From Streptomyces ambofaciens ATCC 23877 (GTDB taxonomy: Bacteria; Actinomycetota; Actinomycetes; Streptomycetales; Streptomycetaceae): a stretch of 64,000 nucleotides of DNA. Shown here piece by piece: positions 9,532-40,216 of the stretch. The position numbers and the translations under genes are program-made. Location of the stretch: the NCBI RefSeq assembly GCF_001267885.1, contig NZ_CP012382.1, positions 6,063,001 to 6,127,000 of the forward strand, in the 5' to 3' direction. Below the pieces are notes generated by a model. It made no database searches and was not told the origin of the DNA. It was given only the letters and a program-made list of their open reading frames with translations. The stretch's first letter is position 1; each line of letters opens with the position of its first letter.

Positions 9532-11387
9532 CCAGCCCGGCCACCACGGCCTCCGCCACCACGGCCCCCGGCAGCACGACTTCCGGCACCACGGCCCCCG
9601 GCACCACGGCCGGCACCACGACTTCTGCCACCACGCCCCCCGGCACCACGGCCTCCGTCCCCGCCTCCCCGCACCGGGCCGACGTGCTGGAGAAGCACCT
9701 CGGCGACCCACGGGACCCCGGGAATCCGCTGGGCTTCCGGCAGATCCTCGCCGCCGACGAACGGGCCGAGATGTTCGCCGCCGGCGAGCTGGCCCTGGAC
9801 GAGTACGGCCTCAACGCCGAGTTCGTCCCTCCCGAGTACGGCGGGCGCCTGACCCGCCTCGACGACCTCATCGAGATCATGCGGTCCGTCTACCGGCGCG
9901 ACCCCTGTCTCGGACTGGGCTACGGGGCCAGCTCCTTCATCGCCGCCGTCAACATCTGGACCGCGGGCAGCGAGGAACAGCGCAGGCACGTCGCCGGACT
10001 CCTCCTGGACAACCGGAAGGTCTCCGTCGCCTACCACGAACTGGCCCACGGCAACGACATGGCCGGCACCGAGTTCGAGGCCCTGCCCGGACCCGACGGA
10101 CGTCTCCTCCTGAACGGACGCAAGGAGGTGGTGACCAACCTCCAGCGCTCCGACGCCGTCGTGATGTTCGCGCGCACCGACCGCCGTCCGGGCAGCCGCA
10201 GCCACTCCCAGATACTCGTCGACAAGGCCGGCCTCCCCGAGGACCGGATGGCCTACCTGCCCCGGTTCCCGAGCGTCGGCATGCGAGGCGTCCAGCTCGG
10301 CGGCATCGAGTTCCACGACTGTCCGCTGCCCGCCGACAGCATCGTCGGACGACCCGGCCAGGGCCTGGAGACGGCCCTGAAGGCCTTCCAGATCACCCGC
10401 ACCACGCTGGTCGCGATGTTCAACGGCATGCTCGACACCGGACTGCGCACCACCGTGCGCCACCTCAGCGCACGCAGGCTGTACGGACGCCCCGCCATCG
10501 ACCTGCCCGAGGTGCGCTCCGTACTGGCCGCCACCCACGCCGATCTGCTGCTCTGCGACGCCTTCGCCACCGTCGGCGCGCGCGCCCTGCACCTCGTGCC
10601 CGCGGAGACCGGCATCTACGCGCAGGCGGTCAAGTACTTCATCTCCAAGATCCTCATGGACGCCATGCACCGGCTGTCCACCCTGCTCGGCGCGCACTTC
10701 TACATCCGCGAGGGCGAGCACGCCATCTTCCAGAAGCTGCTCCGCGACATCCAGCCGGCCGGCTTCGGGCACGCCGCACGGGCCGCCTGCCAGATGTCCC
10801 TGCTGCCGCAACTCCCGCTGCTCGCCCGCCGGTCCTGGTCGTCCGGCCAGGCCGCGCCCGAGGAGCTCTTCCGCCTCGACGCCGAGCTGCCGCCCCTCCC
10901 GTTCGACCGGCTGGCCGTCACCGCCGGGGGACGCGAACGGCTCTCCTCCTCCCTGGCCGCCGGCCTGGAGGCGGAGCCCGCGCTGCTGCTGGAACACCCG
11001 GTGATCCGCCGCGTGGGGCGTCATCTGACCGACGACCTGCGCGACCTCACCGCCGCCTGCGCCCACCTGCCCGCCGCGGAACTGTCCGTGGCGGCCGGCT
11101 CGGCGTCGTACGACCTCACCCATCGCTACGTGAACGTGCTGGCCGGCGCAGCCTGCGTCGGACTGTGGCGGGCCAACCAGAACCACCCGGACCCCTTCCT
11201 CCGCGACCCCGCCTGGCTCGCCGCGACGCTGGCCAGGATCCCGCTCCGCCCCGGGAACCCACCGGAGCGGCTGCCCCAGAACCTCGAACAGCGGCTGTTC
11301 GACGAGCTGATCCACCGCCACGAGGCGAGCACGAGTCTCGGCCTGGTCAGGCGGAGCCTCGCCGACCACAACCCCAAGGAGAACTGA
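9528..11387 (+). CDS. Acyl-CoA dehydrogenase-like flavoenzyme 2
   Basis: 619 aa, paralogue of the preceding enzyme (shared patterns LNGRKEVVTN, GMRGVQLGGIEFHD, GLETALKAFQITRTT). ATG 9528 overlaps the previous stop (ATGA) with GTCAGGAG just upstream, so translation is probably coupled. Residues 4 to about 45 are a Thr/Ala/Gly/Pro-rich low-complexity tail absent from paralogue 1; the folded part starts near residue 48. Two such enzymes beside a ligase and an ACP suggest two successive oxidations, as proposed for the dienoyl side chain of ramoplanin. The alternative is that one desaturates and the other epoxidises, as with HxcO and HcmO of the CDA pathway. Sequence alone does not decide. Confidence 0.85.
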   Translation: MTSPATTASATTAPGSTTSGTTAPGTTAGTTTSATTPPGTTASVPASPHRADVLEKHLGDPRDPGNPLGFRQILAADERAEMFAAGELALDEYGLNAEFVPPEYGGRLTRLDDLIEIMRSVYRRDPCLGLGYGASSFIAAVNIWTAGSEEQRRHVAGLLLDNRKVSVAYHELAHGNDMAGTEFEALPGPDGRLLLNGRKEVVTNLQRSDAVVMFARTDRRPGSRSHSQILVDKAGLPEDRMAYLPRFPSVGMRGVQLGGIEFHDCPLPADSIVGRPGQGLETALKAFQITRTTLVAMFNGMLDTGLRTTVRHLSARRLYGRPAIDLPEVRSVLAATHADLLLCDAFATVGARALHLVPAETGIYAQAVKYFISKILMDAMHRLSTLLGAHFYIREGEHAIFQKLLRDIQPAGFGHAARAACQMSLLPQLPLLARRSWSSGQAAPEELFRLDAELPPLPFDRLAVTAGGRERLSSSLAAGLEAEPALLLEHPVIRRVGRHLTDDLRDLTAACAHLPAAELSVAAGSASYDLTHRYVNVLAGAACVGLWRANQNHPDPFLRDPAWLAATLARIPLRPGNPPERLPQNLEQRLFDELIHRHEASTSLGLVRRSLADHNPKEN

Positions 11388-11389
11388 AC

Positions 11390-11674
11390 ATGTCCAGCCC
11401 CACCGTCGAGAAGACCGACGCCGGCCCCTCCCCCCTCGAACTCACCGCCTGGCTCACCGAGCGGATAGCCACACACCTGGAGATGCCCGCCGAGGACATA
11501 CGCACCGACGAGCCCCTCGGCGCCTACGGCCTCGACTCCATCTACGCCCTCACGGTCGTCGCGGAGATCGAGGACCACCTGGGCGTGACGCTCGAACCCA
11601 CGGTCATGTGGGACGAGCCGACCGTCGCCGGACTCGTCGACATCATCCTCGCCGAACTGCCCCTGGCGGCCTGA
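11390..11674 (+). CDS. Acyl carrier protein for the lipid starter
   Basis: 94 aa, one carrier domain. The phosphopantetheine serine is S50 in GLDSIYAL. Start ATG 11390 lies two bases after the previous stop, with AAGGAGAA upstream. The family carries acyl chains as thioesters. Here it is expected to receive the chain from the acyl-AMP ligase, present it to the two dehydrogenases and donate it to the first condensation domain of NRPS-B, 85 bp downstream. The sequence [19 protein letters not shown] resembles stand-alone ACPs next to FAALs. Confidence 0.92.
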   Translation: MSSPTVEKTDAGPSPLELTAWLTERIATHLEMPAEDIRTDEPLGAYGLDSIYALTVVAEIEDHLGVTLEPTVMWDEPTVAGLVDIILAELPLAA

Positions 11675-11759
11675 CCGCCGGGCGCCACCCACGGGCACGG
11701 GCAGCCCGGGGGCCCCGCTCCGCCGCAGCAGAAGAGCCCGTAAGGAGACCGAAGAGAAC

Positions 11760-34061
<22,302 letters not shown>

Positions 34062-34153
34062 CCGGGCCACACGACACGGCACGCAGGACACGCAGAACGC
34101 GCAGGACACGCTCACGCGGTACGGCACACGCCGCCCCCGTGGACGTGGCAGGC

Positions 34154-34198
34154 GCGGCGGGGCCCGTGCGGGACACACATCCGCACGGGCCCCGCCGC
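34154..34198 (+). terminator. Hairpin after NRPS-B
   Basis: Perfect 18-bp GC-rich inverted repeat (34154-34171 and 34181-34198) with a 9-base loop, 92 bp after the stop of NRPS-B. There is no U-tract, which is common in Streptomyces. The rest of the 320-bp gap to the ABC ATPase holds no gene beyond the short ORF at 34353. Confidence 0.75.
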
Positions 34199-34352
34199 AT
34201 GCCCGGTCCGCCCGTCCTGCCCGCGGTGCCCGGCCCCCTGCCCGGCCCGCGGTGACGACCCCGGCAGCACCCGTCTCTCTGTCGAAAGTCGTAGTGCCAC
34301 TCTGTCGTTGGACGGAAGACCAGGTCAGCGCCGGGCCCGTACCGTCATCGAC

Positions 34353-34385
34353 ATGAACGGACCCCTGAGGACGGACTGGCCATGA
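34353..34385 (+). promoter_or_regulatory. Possible 10-codon leader ORF overlapping the ABC ATPase start
   Basis: ATG at 34353 opens a 10-residue frame (MNGPLRTDWP) whose TGA overlaps the ATPase ATG as ATGA. The only Shine-Dalgarno-like bases for the ATPase (GAGG, 34367-34370) lie inside this frame. Translation of the leader could therefore be coupled to the transporter. No clear ribosome site for the leader itself is visible, so it could be chance. Confidence 0.25.
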
Positions 34386-35347
34386 TCACCTTGCGCGCAG
34401 TGACGAAGCAGTACGGCACCGCCGTGGCCGTGGACGGCCTGAACCTGGACATCGCGCCCGGCAAGGTGACCGGCTTCCTCGGCCCGAACGGCGCCGGCAA
34501 GTCCACCACCATGCGCATGATCATGGGTCTGGACAATCCCACCTCGGGCGAGGCACTGATCAACGGCAAGCCCTACGCGGCGCTGAAGCACCCCCTGCGT
34601 GAGGTCGGCGCGTTGCTGGACGCCAAGGCCCTGCACCCGGGGCGGAGCGCGCACAGCCATCTGCTGGCCATGGCGCGCAGCAACGGGATCTCCCGCAAGC
34701 GGGTGGACGAGGTCCTGGAGATCGTCGGTCTGGAGAAGGTGGCCAAGAAGCGCTCCGGCTCCTTCTCGCTGGGCATGGGACAGCGGCTCGGCATCGCCAG
34801 CGCACTGCTCGGCGACCCGGAGATCCTGCTGTTCGACGAGCCCGTCAACGGCCTCGACCCGGACGGCGTGCGCTGGGTGCGCGAACTGATGCGCTCCTTG
34901 GCCGAAGAAGGCCGCACGGTCTTCGTGTCGAGCCACCTGATGAGTGAGATGCAACTCACAGCCGACCACCTCGTGGTGATCGGCCGGGGCAAGCTCCTCG
35001 CCGACGACACCATCGACCGTGTCATCGCGCGCAGTTCGCTGACCGCGGTCCGGGTGCGTACACCGGACGGCGACGGCATGGACAACCTGGTGGGGCGCCT
35101 GGAAGCGCAGTCGACGCAGGTCCAGCGGCACGAGGAGCACGAGATCCTCGTCTCCGGGGTGTCGGTCGAGACGATCGGTGACCTGGCCTACCAGCTCGGC
35201 ATCCGGCTGCACGAACTGCGCGTCGTCGAGGCCTCGTTGGAGGAGGCCTACATGGAGATGACCGCCAACAGCATCGAGTACAAGTCGCCCAAGCCCGCGG
35301 CCGTGGGCGCGGTCCCCCTCCAGGAGCAGCAGGAAGTCGAGGCCTGA
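34382..35347 (+). CDS. ABC transporter ATP-binding subunit (DrrA-like exporter)
   Basis: 321 aa ATPase with the Walker A motif GPNGAGKS at residues 34-41 (K40), signature region SFSLGMGQR near residue 130 and Walker B ILLFDEPVNGLDPDG near 155, then an H-loop (VSSHLMSEM). The C-terminal extension of about 100 aa is typical of the DrrA/CcmA group, which pairs with ABC-2 permeases. It probably powers export of, or self-resistance to, the peptide. It ends 3 bp before the permease gene, so the two form an operon. Start ATG 34382 follows GAGG by 11 bases. It is not part of the NRPS-B transcript if the hairpin at 34154 is effective. Confidence 0.9.
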   Translation: MITLRAVTKQYGTAVAVDGLNLDIAPGKVTGFLGPNGAGKSTTMRMIMGLDNPTSGEALINGKPYAALKHPLREVGALLDAKALHPGRSAHSHLLAMARSNGISRKRVDEVLEIVGLEKVAKKRSGSFSLGMGQRLGIASALLGDPEILLFDEPVNGLDPDGVRWVRELMRSLAEEGRTVFVSSHLMSEMQLTADHLVVIGRGKLLADDTIDRVIARSSLTAVRVRTPDGDGMDNLVGRLEAQSTQVQRHEEHEILVSGVSVETIGDLAYQLGIRLHELRVVEASLEEAYMEMTANSIEYKSPKPAAVGAVPLQEQQEVEA

Positions 35348-35350
35348 GTC

Positions 35351-36160
35351 ATGGCAAGCACAACCGTGAGCACGCGTGCGTCCCAGGCGTCCGTGCAGCA
35401 GGGTGGCGGTGGCACGTGGGGAGCGGTGGCCGCGGAGTGGACCAAGCTCTGGTCGGTGCGGGCCACCTGGTGGTGCCTCGCCGGCTCCGTCGTCCTGATG
35501 GGCATCTTCGCTCCGGGACTGGGCGTCAGCATCGCGAACAGCTACCGCAGCGACGGTGAGAACGTCGACATCCCGATCGCCCACCCGATGGTCCTCGCCG
35601 TGAACATGGTGCAGTTCGCCGTCGTGGCGCTCGCCATGCTGGCGATCACGGCGGAGTACTCCACGGGCAGCATCCGCACGTCGTTGCAGTGCGTGCCGGT
35701 GCGCGGTCGCATGCTGTTCGCCAAGTCCGCCGTCGCCGCGCCGGTGATGTTCGTGGTCGGGACGCTGCTGGCGCTCGTCGGCACCGTCACCACCGCACCG
35801 CTGCTGTTCGAGTACGCCGACTCCGACCTGGGCAAGGCGGTGCCGACGATCGTCTGCACCGGCGTCTACGTGGCGCTGATGGGCGTCTTCGCCATCGGCA
35901 TCGGAGCCGCGATCCGCAGTGCCGTGGGCACTCTCACGACCGTGTTCATGATCCTCGCGGGACTGCCCGGAGCCCTGGCGCTCTCCAGCAGCGACTTCAC
36001 GAAGAAGATCATGGACTATCTGCCCTCCACCGCGGGCCAGCACCTGATGGACGGTGACGCGGAGCCGTACGGACGGATGGGCGCACTCCTCGTCGTCCTC
36101 GTGTGGGTGGCCGCCGCCCAGGTGGCCGGCTACGTGGTCCTGCGCAGGCGGGACGCCTGA
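35351..36160 (+). CDS. ABC-2 type permease, exporter membrane subunit
   Basis: 269 aa with about six hydrophobic segments (for example near residues 40-60, 78-100, 130-155, 165-190 and 195-215, and one at the C terminus), ending in VLRRRDA. The sequence WTKLWSVRATWW near residue 30 is the usual amphipathic entry of ABC-2 permeases in actinomycetes. It partners the ATPase three bases upstream and sits in the cytoplasmic membrane. The substrate is inferred to be the lipopeptide only from position. Two hairpins follow. Confidence 0.88.
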   Translation: MASTTVSTRASQASVQQGGGGTWGAVAAEWTKLWSVRATWWCLAGSVVLMGIFAPGLGVSIANSYRSDGENVDIPIAHPMVLAVNMVQFAVVALAMLAITAEYSTGSIRTSLQCVPVRGRMLFAKSAVAAPVMFVVGTLLALVGTVTTAPLLFEYADSDLGKAVPTIVCTGVYVALMGVFAIGIGAAIRSAVGTLTTVFMILAGLPGALALSSSDFTKKIMDYLPSTAGQHLMDGDAEPYGRMGALLVVLVWVAAAQVAGYVVLRRRDA

Positions 36161-36163
36161 GCC

Positions 36164-36202
36164 GATGGCGGCGACTGTCTTCCCCCGTCAGTCGCCGCCA
36201 TC
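36164..36202 (+). terminator. Terminator hairpin after the ABC permease
   Basis: Perfect 14-bp inverted repeat (36164-36177 and 36189-36202) with an 11-base loop, starting 4 bp after the permease stop. It closes the transporter operon. Confidence 0.8.
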
Positions 36203-36207
36203 TTCCC

Positions 36208-36234
36208 GCCTCCCGGCCGTCCGTGCCGGGAGGC
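36208..36234 (+). terminator. Second hairpin after the ABC permease
   Basis: Perfect 10-bp inverted repeat (36208-36217 and 36225-36234) with a 7-base loop, 5 bp after the first hairpin. The tandem arrangement suggests strong insulation of the regulator. From 36235 to 36480 there is an AT-richer upstream region with no gene; it presumably holds the regulator promoter, but no convincing -35/-10 pair was found. Confidence 0.6.
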
Positions 36235-36480
36235 CATTCCCGCATTCGCGCTGACTGGCACGTTCCGTTTCTCTATCATCAGATCTCTCCCTGTGCAAGG
36301 CCCTTTAGTACCGACTGAAGGTCCTCCTGCGCTACCGTGTTCGATTCGGACGCGTTACTTTGGGAACTACTGCCTCGGGCCGGTCGCATATTGGCCGCAC
36401 GGATTTGGCGTTCGCGAAGCCGACCGGTCCGGGTGATATGGTCTGAGGTTGCGTGATCTGGCTAGCGTAGTGGGGGAACG

Positions 36481-37533
36481 ATGCAGCGGATACGTTTGAA
36501 CGGCGAGAGTGTCGAAAATGTACGCATGATGACCACTCTGGGACCTGTCTCAGAAGCGATATTCTCCGTTCGTCAGATGGGCGGCAGAGGCGAGCCGGGG
36601 TTCCGGGAGTGGGAGGAGCAGGTGTCCGACCGGCTCCGGTCCGGCCGGCTCGACCTCGGCGTCATCTCCGCTCTGCGTCGGACCTCGGACCTGACCTGGC
36701 TGCTTGCCGGGGAGGGCAACTCCGCGGCCGAGGAACGGTCGTTGCCGCAAGGACTCAGACGGGGGGACGTCCGCTCCGCGATCGAGCGGTACACCGACGC
36801 GTCGGTCGGCCCCTACTGGCCCCAGATGCTGGTGCGCCTGGGTGCCGAGCGCGAGGAGCGGATGCGGAGAGCGCCCGAGGGGGGCGAGAGCCTGCTGAAT
36901 TCACTGCACCCGGAAATTTCCTGGAAACGGCCGTATCTGGAAATACCCGGGGGCGAGGACAGTGAAATCGAAGTCAACGGTAAAGGGATCCTGATAGCTC
37001 CGTCGATCTTCCTCGGGTCACGGCCCGCGGTGTTTTTGCCTAATGTTGGAGGGACCAGCGAATTGCCGGTCCTCGTCTTCTCTGTCCGACTTGCTCCCGC
37101 GGAAACGCGTTCCTTGTGGACGGCCCAGGCAAAGGACGCCGAGGCGCTGGACGCGCTTATGGGACGCACCCGTGCCCAATTGCTGAGGCTCACCCTGGTC
37201 GGCGGCACCACCAGTGAACTCGCGCGCCGTGTGGGTACTTCCGCGGCCGCTGTCAGCCAGCACACCGGCATACTGCGCAACGCCGGCCTGATCCGTTCCG
37301 AACGGGACCGGAACACGGTCATCCACCGCATCACCGGCCTGGGCCGGGCCGTACTGAACGGGAAATTCCACGCGGCACCCGCCCAGCCCGAGACGATGAC
37401 CCTCGCCAACGCGGGTGGCGGCCGGGAGACCCGCGTCCCCCGGCAGCGGCAGCCCTTCGCCGTCGGCCGGAAGAGACCCCTCTCCGCGCCCCTGCAGGTG
37501 GCGGACGGCGGCCTGGCCTGTCGGGTCTCCTGA
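36481..37533 (+). CDS. ArsR-like winged-helix transcriptional regulator, probably cluster-specific
   Basis: 350 aa. The C-terminal part (about residues 220-290) is a winged helix of the ArsR/SmtB type: TTSELARRVGTSAAAVSQHTGILRNAGLI with a following wing (RDRNTVIHRIT). The N-terminal 200 residues match the ligand/dimer region seen in actinomycete proteins of this architecture and show no metal-binding cysteine set. ATG 36481 follows GGGGA by 5-6 bases. It is transcribed alone between two terminator regions, and it lies between the export genes and the Hpg genes. A role in controlling the cluster is inferred from position only; activator or repressor is unknown. Confidence 0.75.
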   Translation: MQRIRLNGESVENVRMMTTLGPVSEAIFSVRQMGGRGEPGFREWEEQVSDRLRSGRLDLGVISALRRTSDLTWLLAGEGNSAAEERSLPQGLRRGDVRSAIERYTDASVGPYWPQMLVRLGAEREERMRRAPEGGESLLNSLHPEISWKRPYLEIPGGEDSEIEVNGKGILIAPSIFLGSRPAVFLPNVGGTSELPVLVFSVRLAPAETRSLWTAQAKDAEALDALMGRTRAQLLRLTLVGGTTSELARRVGTSAAAVSQHTGILRNAGLIRSERDRNTVIHRITGLGRAVLNGKFHAAPAQPETMTLANAGGGRETRVPRQRQPFAVGRKRPLSAPLQVADGGLACRVS

Positions 37534-37620
37534 GCGACCTCGCCCCGCGCGAGCGCGACGCACGGCCGTGAGCGGGAGACACGGCCGGGGCGCGACACGC
37601 GGACGAGAGCCACGACGGAC

Positions 37621-37696
37621 GGACGAGTGGGGGGTGGAGACCGTACCGAGTGGGGGCTGCCCCCCGTACCCGACGGTCTCCACCCCCCACTCGTCC
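37621..37696. terminator. Bidirectional terminator between convergent genes
   Basis: Perfect 24-bp inverted repeat (37621-37644 and 37673-37696); the 28-base loop contains a smaller G5/C5 hairpin. It lies between the regulator (plus, ends 37533) and the prephenate dehydrogenase gene (minus, ends 37709), so it should stop transcription from both sides. Confidence 0.85.
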
Positions 37697-37708
37697 CGGC
37701 GCGCCGCC

Positions 37709-38818
37709 CTACGTCCCCTGGCCGCCCGGCCAGTCCGCCAGCCGCACCGTCCAACCGCCCAGGCGCAGTTCGTCCGCCAGGACGCCGGCCCGGCCCGGCA
37801 GCACCGCCAGCCGGGCCCGGCCCATGAGCCGGTCGGAGGAGTGCTCCATGTCGATGTCCTCGATGTTCACGCCGGCCTTCGCCGCGTCCGCGAACAGCCG
37901 CGCGAGCTCTCCCGGGCTGTCGCCCACCGACACCTCGACGGCCGCGAAGTGCGCGTCCGGCACCCCGTGCTTGCCCGGGATGCCGTTCCTTCCGTCCACT
38001 CCCCGCTGGAGCAGCTCGGACAGTGCCACCGACCCGCTCCCGGCGTCCCCGCCCTGTCGCTCGACCCGCCGCAGCGCCTCGGCCACGCCCAGGGCGTCGG
38101 AGGCCAGCGCCTCCAGCACCTCGGCCACCGGGCCGGCGTTCGCCGACAGGATGTCCGTCCACAGCGCCGGACTGCCCGCGGCGGTCCGGGTGACGTCCCG
38201 CAGGCCCTGACCGGCCAGCCGGAGGGCGGACTCGCTGCCCTCCAGCAGCCGCGCCGCCGTCAGGCTCGCCACCAGATGCGGCACGTGCGAGACGAGCGCC
38301 ACCGCGCGGTCGTGCGCCTCCGCGTCCAGCAGCACCGGCGTGGCACCGCACAGGGAGACCAGTTCCAGGGCGCAGTTGAGCGCCGGATCCCCGGTGCGCT
38401 CCGAGGGGACGAGCACCCACGGCCGGCCGTCGAAGAGGTCGCCCCGGGCCGCCAGGGGACCGGACCGCTCCCCGCCGGCCAGCGGATGCCCGCCCACGAA
38501 CGAGGTCAGCTCGCAGCCCAGCGCCTCGACCTCCTGGCCCGGCAGGCACTTCACGCTGGCCACGTCCGTGTAGAAGCGGGCCGTCCCCCGCTTCTGCAGA
38601 TCCGCCAGGACCGGCGCCACCTGCACGGGCGGAACGGCCAGCACCGCCACGTCCGCGCACGCGGACGGCTCCCGGGCCCGGCCCGCTCCCAGCGCCTCCG
38701 CCGTGCGCGAGGCCGTGGGGTCACTGTCGAGCAGATAGGTGTCGACCCCCCGTCGCCGCAGTGCCAGAGCGACGGACGTACCGACCAGACCCGTCCCGAC
38801 TATGACCGCAGTACGCAT
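37709..38818 (-). CDS. pdh: Prephenate dehydrogenase (4-hydroxyphenylpyruvate supply for Hpg)
   Basis: 369 aa, NAD-dependent oxidation of prephenate to 4-hydroxyphenylpyruvate, the entry compound of the Hpg pathway. The N terminus has a Rossmann motif (VGTGLVGTS). GGHPLAG and the helical dimer domain follow, and residues from about 290 form an ACT-type regulatory domain (EVSVGDSPGELARLF). ATG 38818 is taken as the start; the frame extends four codons upstream to a TTG without better support. It is the last gene of the minus-strand operon, 51 bp after hpgT. The same gene set (pdh, hmaS, hmo, hpgT) accompanies glycopeptide and CDA clusters. Confidence 0.9.
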   Translation of the reverse strand: MRTAVIVGTGLVGTSVALALRRRGVDTYLLDSDPTASRTAEALGAGRAREPSACADVAVLAVPPVQVAPVLADLQKRGTARFYTDVASVKCLPGQEVEALGCELTSFVGGHPLAGGERSGPLAARGDLFDGRPWVLVPSERTGDPALNCALELVSLCGATPVLLDAEAHDRAVALVSHVPHLVASLTAARLLEGSESALRLAGQGLRDVTRTAAGSPALWTDILSANAGPVAEVLEALASDALGVAEALRRVERQGGDAGSGSVALSELLQRGVDGRNGIPGKHGVPDAHFAAVEVSVGDSPGELARLFADAAKAGVNIEDIDMEHSSDRLMGRARLAVLPGRAGVLADELRLGGWTVRLADWPGGQGT

Positions 38819-38869
38819 AGGACACCCCAACTCCCGGCCGCTCGGGCCCGGCGTCGATCCGATGCCACG

Positions 38870-40216
38870 TCAGCCCAGTCGCTGCGTGACGAGGGCCGCG
38901 AACCTCTCGAGCCCCAGGTCGATCTGATCGTCCGTCACCAGGCTGTAGGAGAGCCGGATCTGGCGGGCCGCCTCGGGATCCGAGCTGAAGTAGCACATCG
39001 GCGTCCACAGCACCCCGTAGTCGCGGGCGGAGGTCTCCAGCAGCTTCTCGTCCGCCTCGAACGGCACGGTCACCACGAGGAAGAACCCTCCGCGCGGCAC
39101 GTTCCACCGGACCCCCGTGCCCCCGCCGGGCGGGAAATGCCGCTCCAGGCCGGCGAGCAGACGTTCCAGGTTCCCCCGGTACACCGCGATCTCACGCTCG
39201 TTCGCGCCGTACAGGTCACAGCCGTGGGTCAGGAGCTTCCCCCCGATCACCGCCTGGGCGATCGGCGACGTGTTCACCGTCACCATGCTCTTGATCTTCG
39301 ACAGCTGGTCGGCCAGCGGGCCGATGCCGCCGCCGGCGTCCGCCACCGACTGGTCGGCGACGACGTAGCCGATCCGGGCGCCGGGCAGACCCGTCTTCGC
39401 GAACGAGCCCAGATAGATCACCCTGCGCCGCTCGTCGAGGGCCTTCAGCGTCGGCAGGCGCACCCCGTCGGCGCTGAAGTAGCCGTACGGATTGTCCTCC
39501 AGCAGCAGCAGGTCCTCCCGCTCCGCCAGCTCCAGCAGCGCGTGCCGGGTCTCCAGGTCCAGGCTGACCCCCGACGGATTGGAGAAGTCCGTCACCAGGT
39601 AGCAGGCCCGCGGCCGCAGCCCGCGCGCCCGCGCGTCCCTCACCACCGCCGTGAGGCTCTCCAGGTCCACACCGCGGGGCCCGCCCTCCACCTCGAGGAC
39701 CGGCATGTCCACCAGACGGGCCGCCCCCGTCAGACCCACGTAACGCGGCGACACCGTGAGCACCACGTCCCGCTCGTCCGAGCGCAGCGCCCGCAGCACC
39801 AGGAACATGGCCTCCTGGCACCCGACGGTCACCACGACCGCCTCGGGATCGACCACGATGCCCTCGTCGACCTCCAGGTGCCGGGCGACCAGCTCGTGCA
39901 CGATGCCCTTGGTACGCCCGTACTGCAGCAGCGTGCGGCGGACCTGGTCCTCGTCGAAGCCCTTGTCCTCCCTGAGGTACCGCTCGAAACGCCGCAGGTA
40001 GTCGTGGACCAGGGAGGTGTCCCAGAAACCCTCGAACGGACGGCCGGGCGCGAACGACACCGCGTCCGGGAAGCGCTGGGCGATCTCGTTGAGGAAGTTC
40101 ATCGAGCTCAACGCCTCGTCCTCGAGCGAGCCGTGCAGCGCCGAGGTGTGCAGCTGCGCCGCCCGGCCGGAACCGGTCCCGCTCCCGTCCGCCTGCTCCG
40201 CCGAATCCCGGATCAC
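38870..40216 (-). CDS. hpgT: 4-Hydroxyphenylglycine aminotransferase HpgT
   Basis: 448 aa pyridoxal-phosphate enzyme of fold type I. It transfers an amino group, usually from tyrosine, to 4-hydroxyphenylglyoxylate to make L-Hpg and regenerates 4-hydroxyphenylpyruvate. Visible motifs are FSNPSG, EDNPYGYF and the PLP lysine K274 in GSFAKTG. The start GTG 40216 overlaps the hmo stop (GTGA); a GTG two codons earlier is the alternative, and GAGGGGG lies upstream of both. A long open frame continues upstream to 41164, but that part is the shadow of hmo. The product is used by the Hpg module of NRPS-A. Confidence 0.93.
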   Translation of the reverse strand: MIRDSAEQADGSGTGSGRAAQLHTSALHGSLEDEALSSMNFLNEIAQRFPDAVSFAPGRPFEGFWDTSLVHDYLRRFERYLREDKGFDEDQVRRTLLQYGRTKGIVHELVARHLEVDEGIVVDPEAVVVTVGCQEAMFLVLRALRSDERDVVLTVSPRYVGLTGAARLVDMPVLEVEGGPRGVDLESLTAVVRDARARGLRPRACYLVTDFSNPSGVSLDLETRHALLELAEREDLLLLEDNPYGYFSADGVRLPTLKALDERRRVIYLGSFAKTGLPGARIGYVVADQSVADAGGGIGPLADQLSKIKSMVTVNTSPIAQAVIGGKLLTHGCDLYGANEREIAVYRGNLERLLAGLERHFPPGGGTGVRWNVPRGGFFLVVTVPFEADEKLLETSARDYGVLWTPMCYFSSDPEAARQIRLSYSLVTDDQIDLGLERFAALVTQRLG

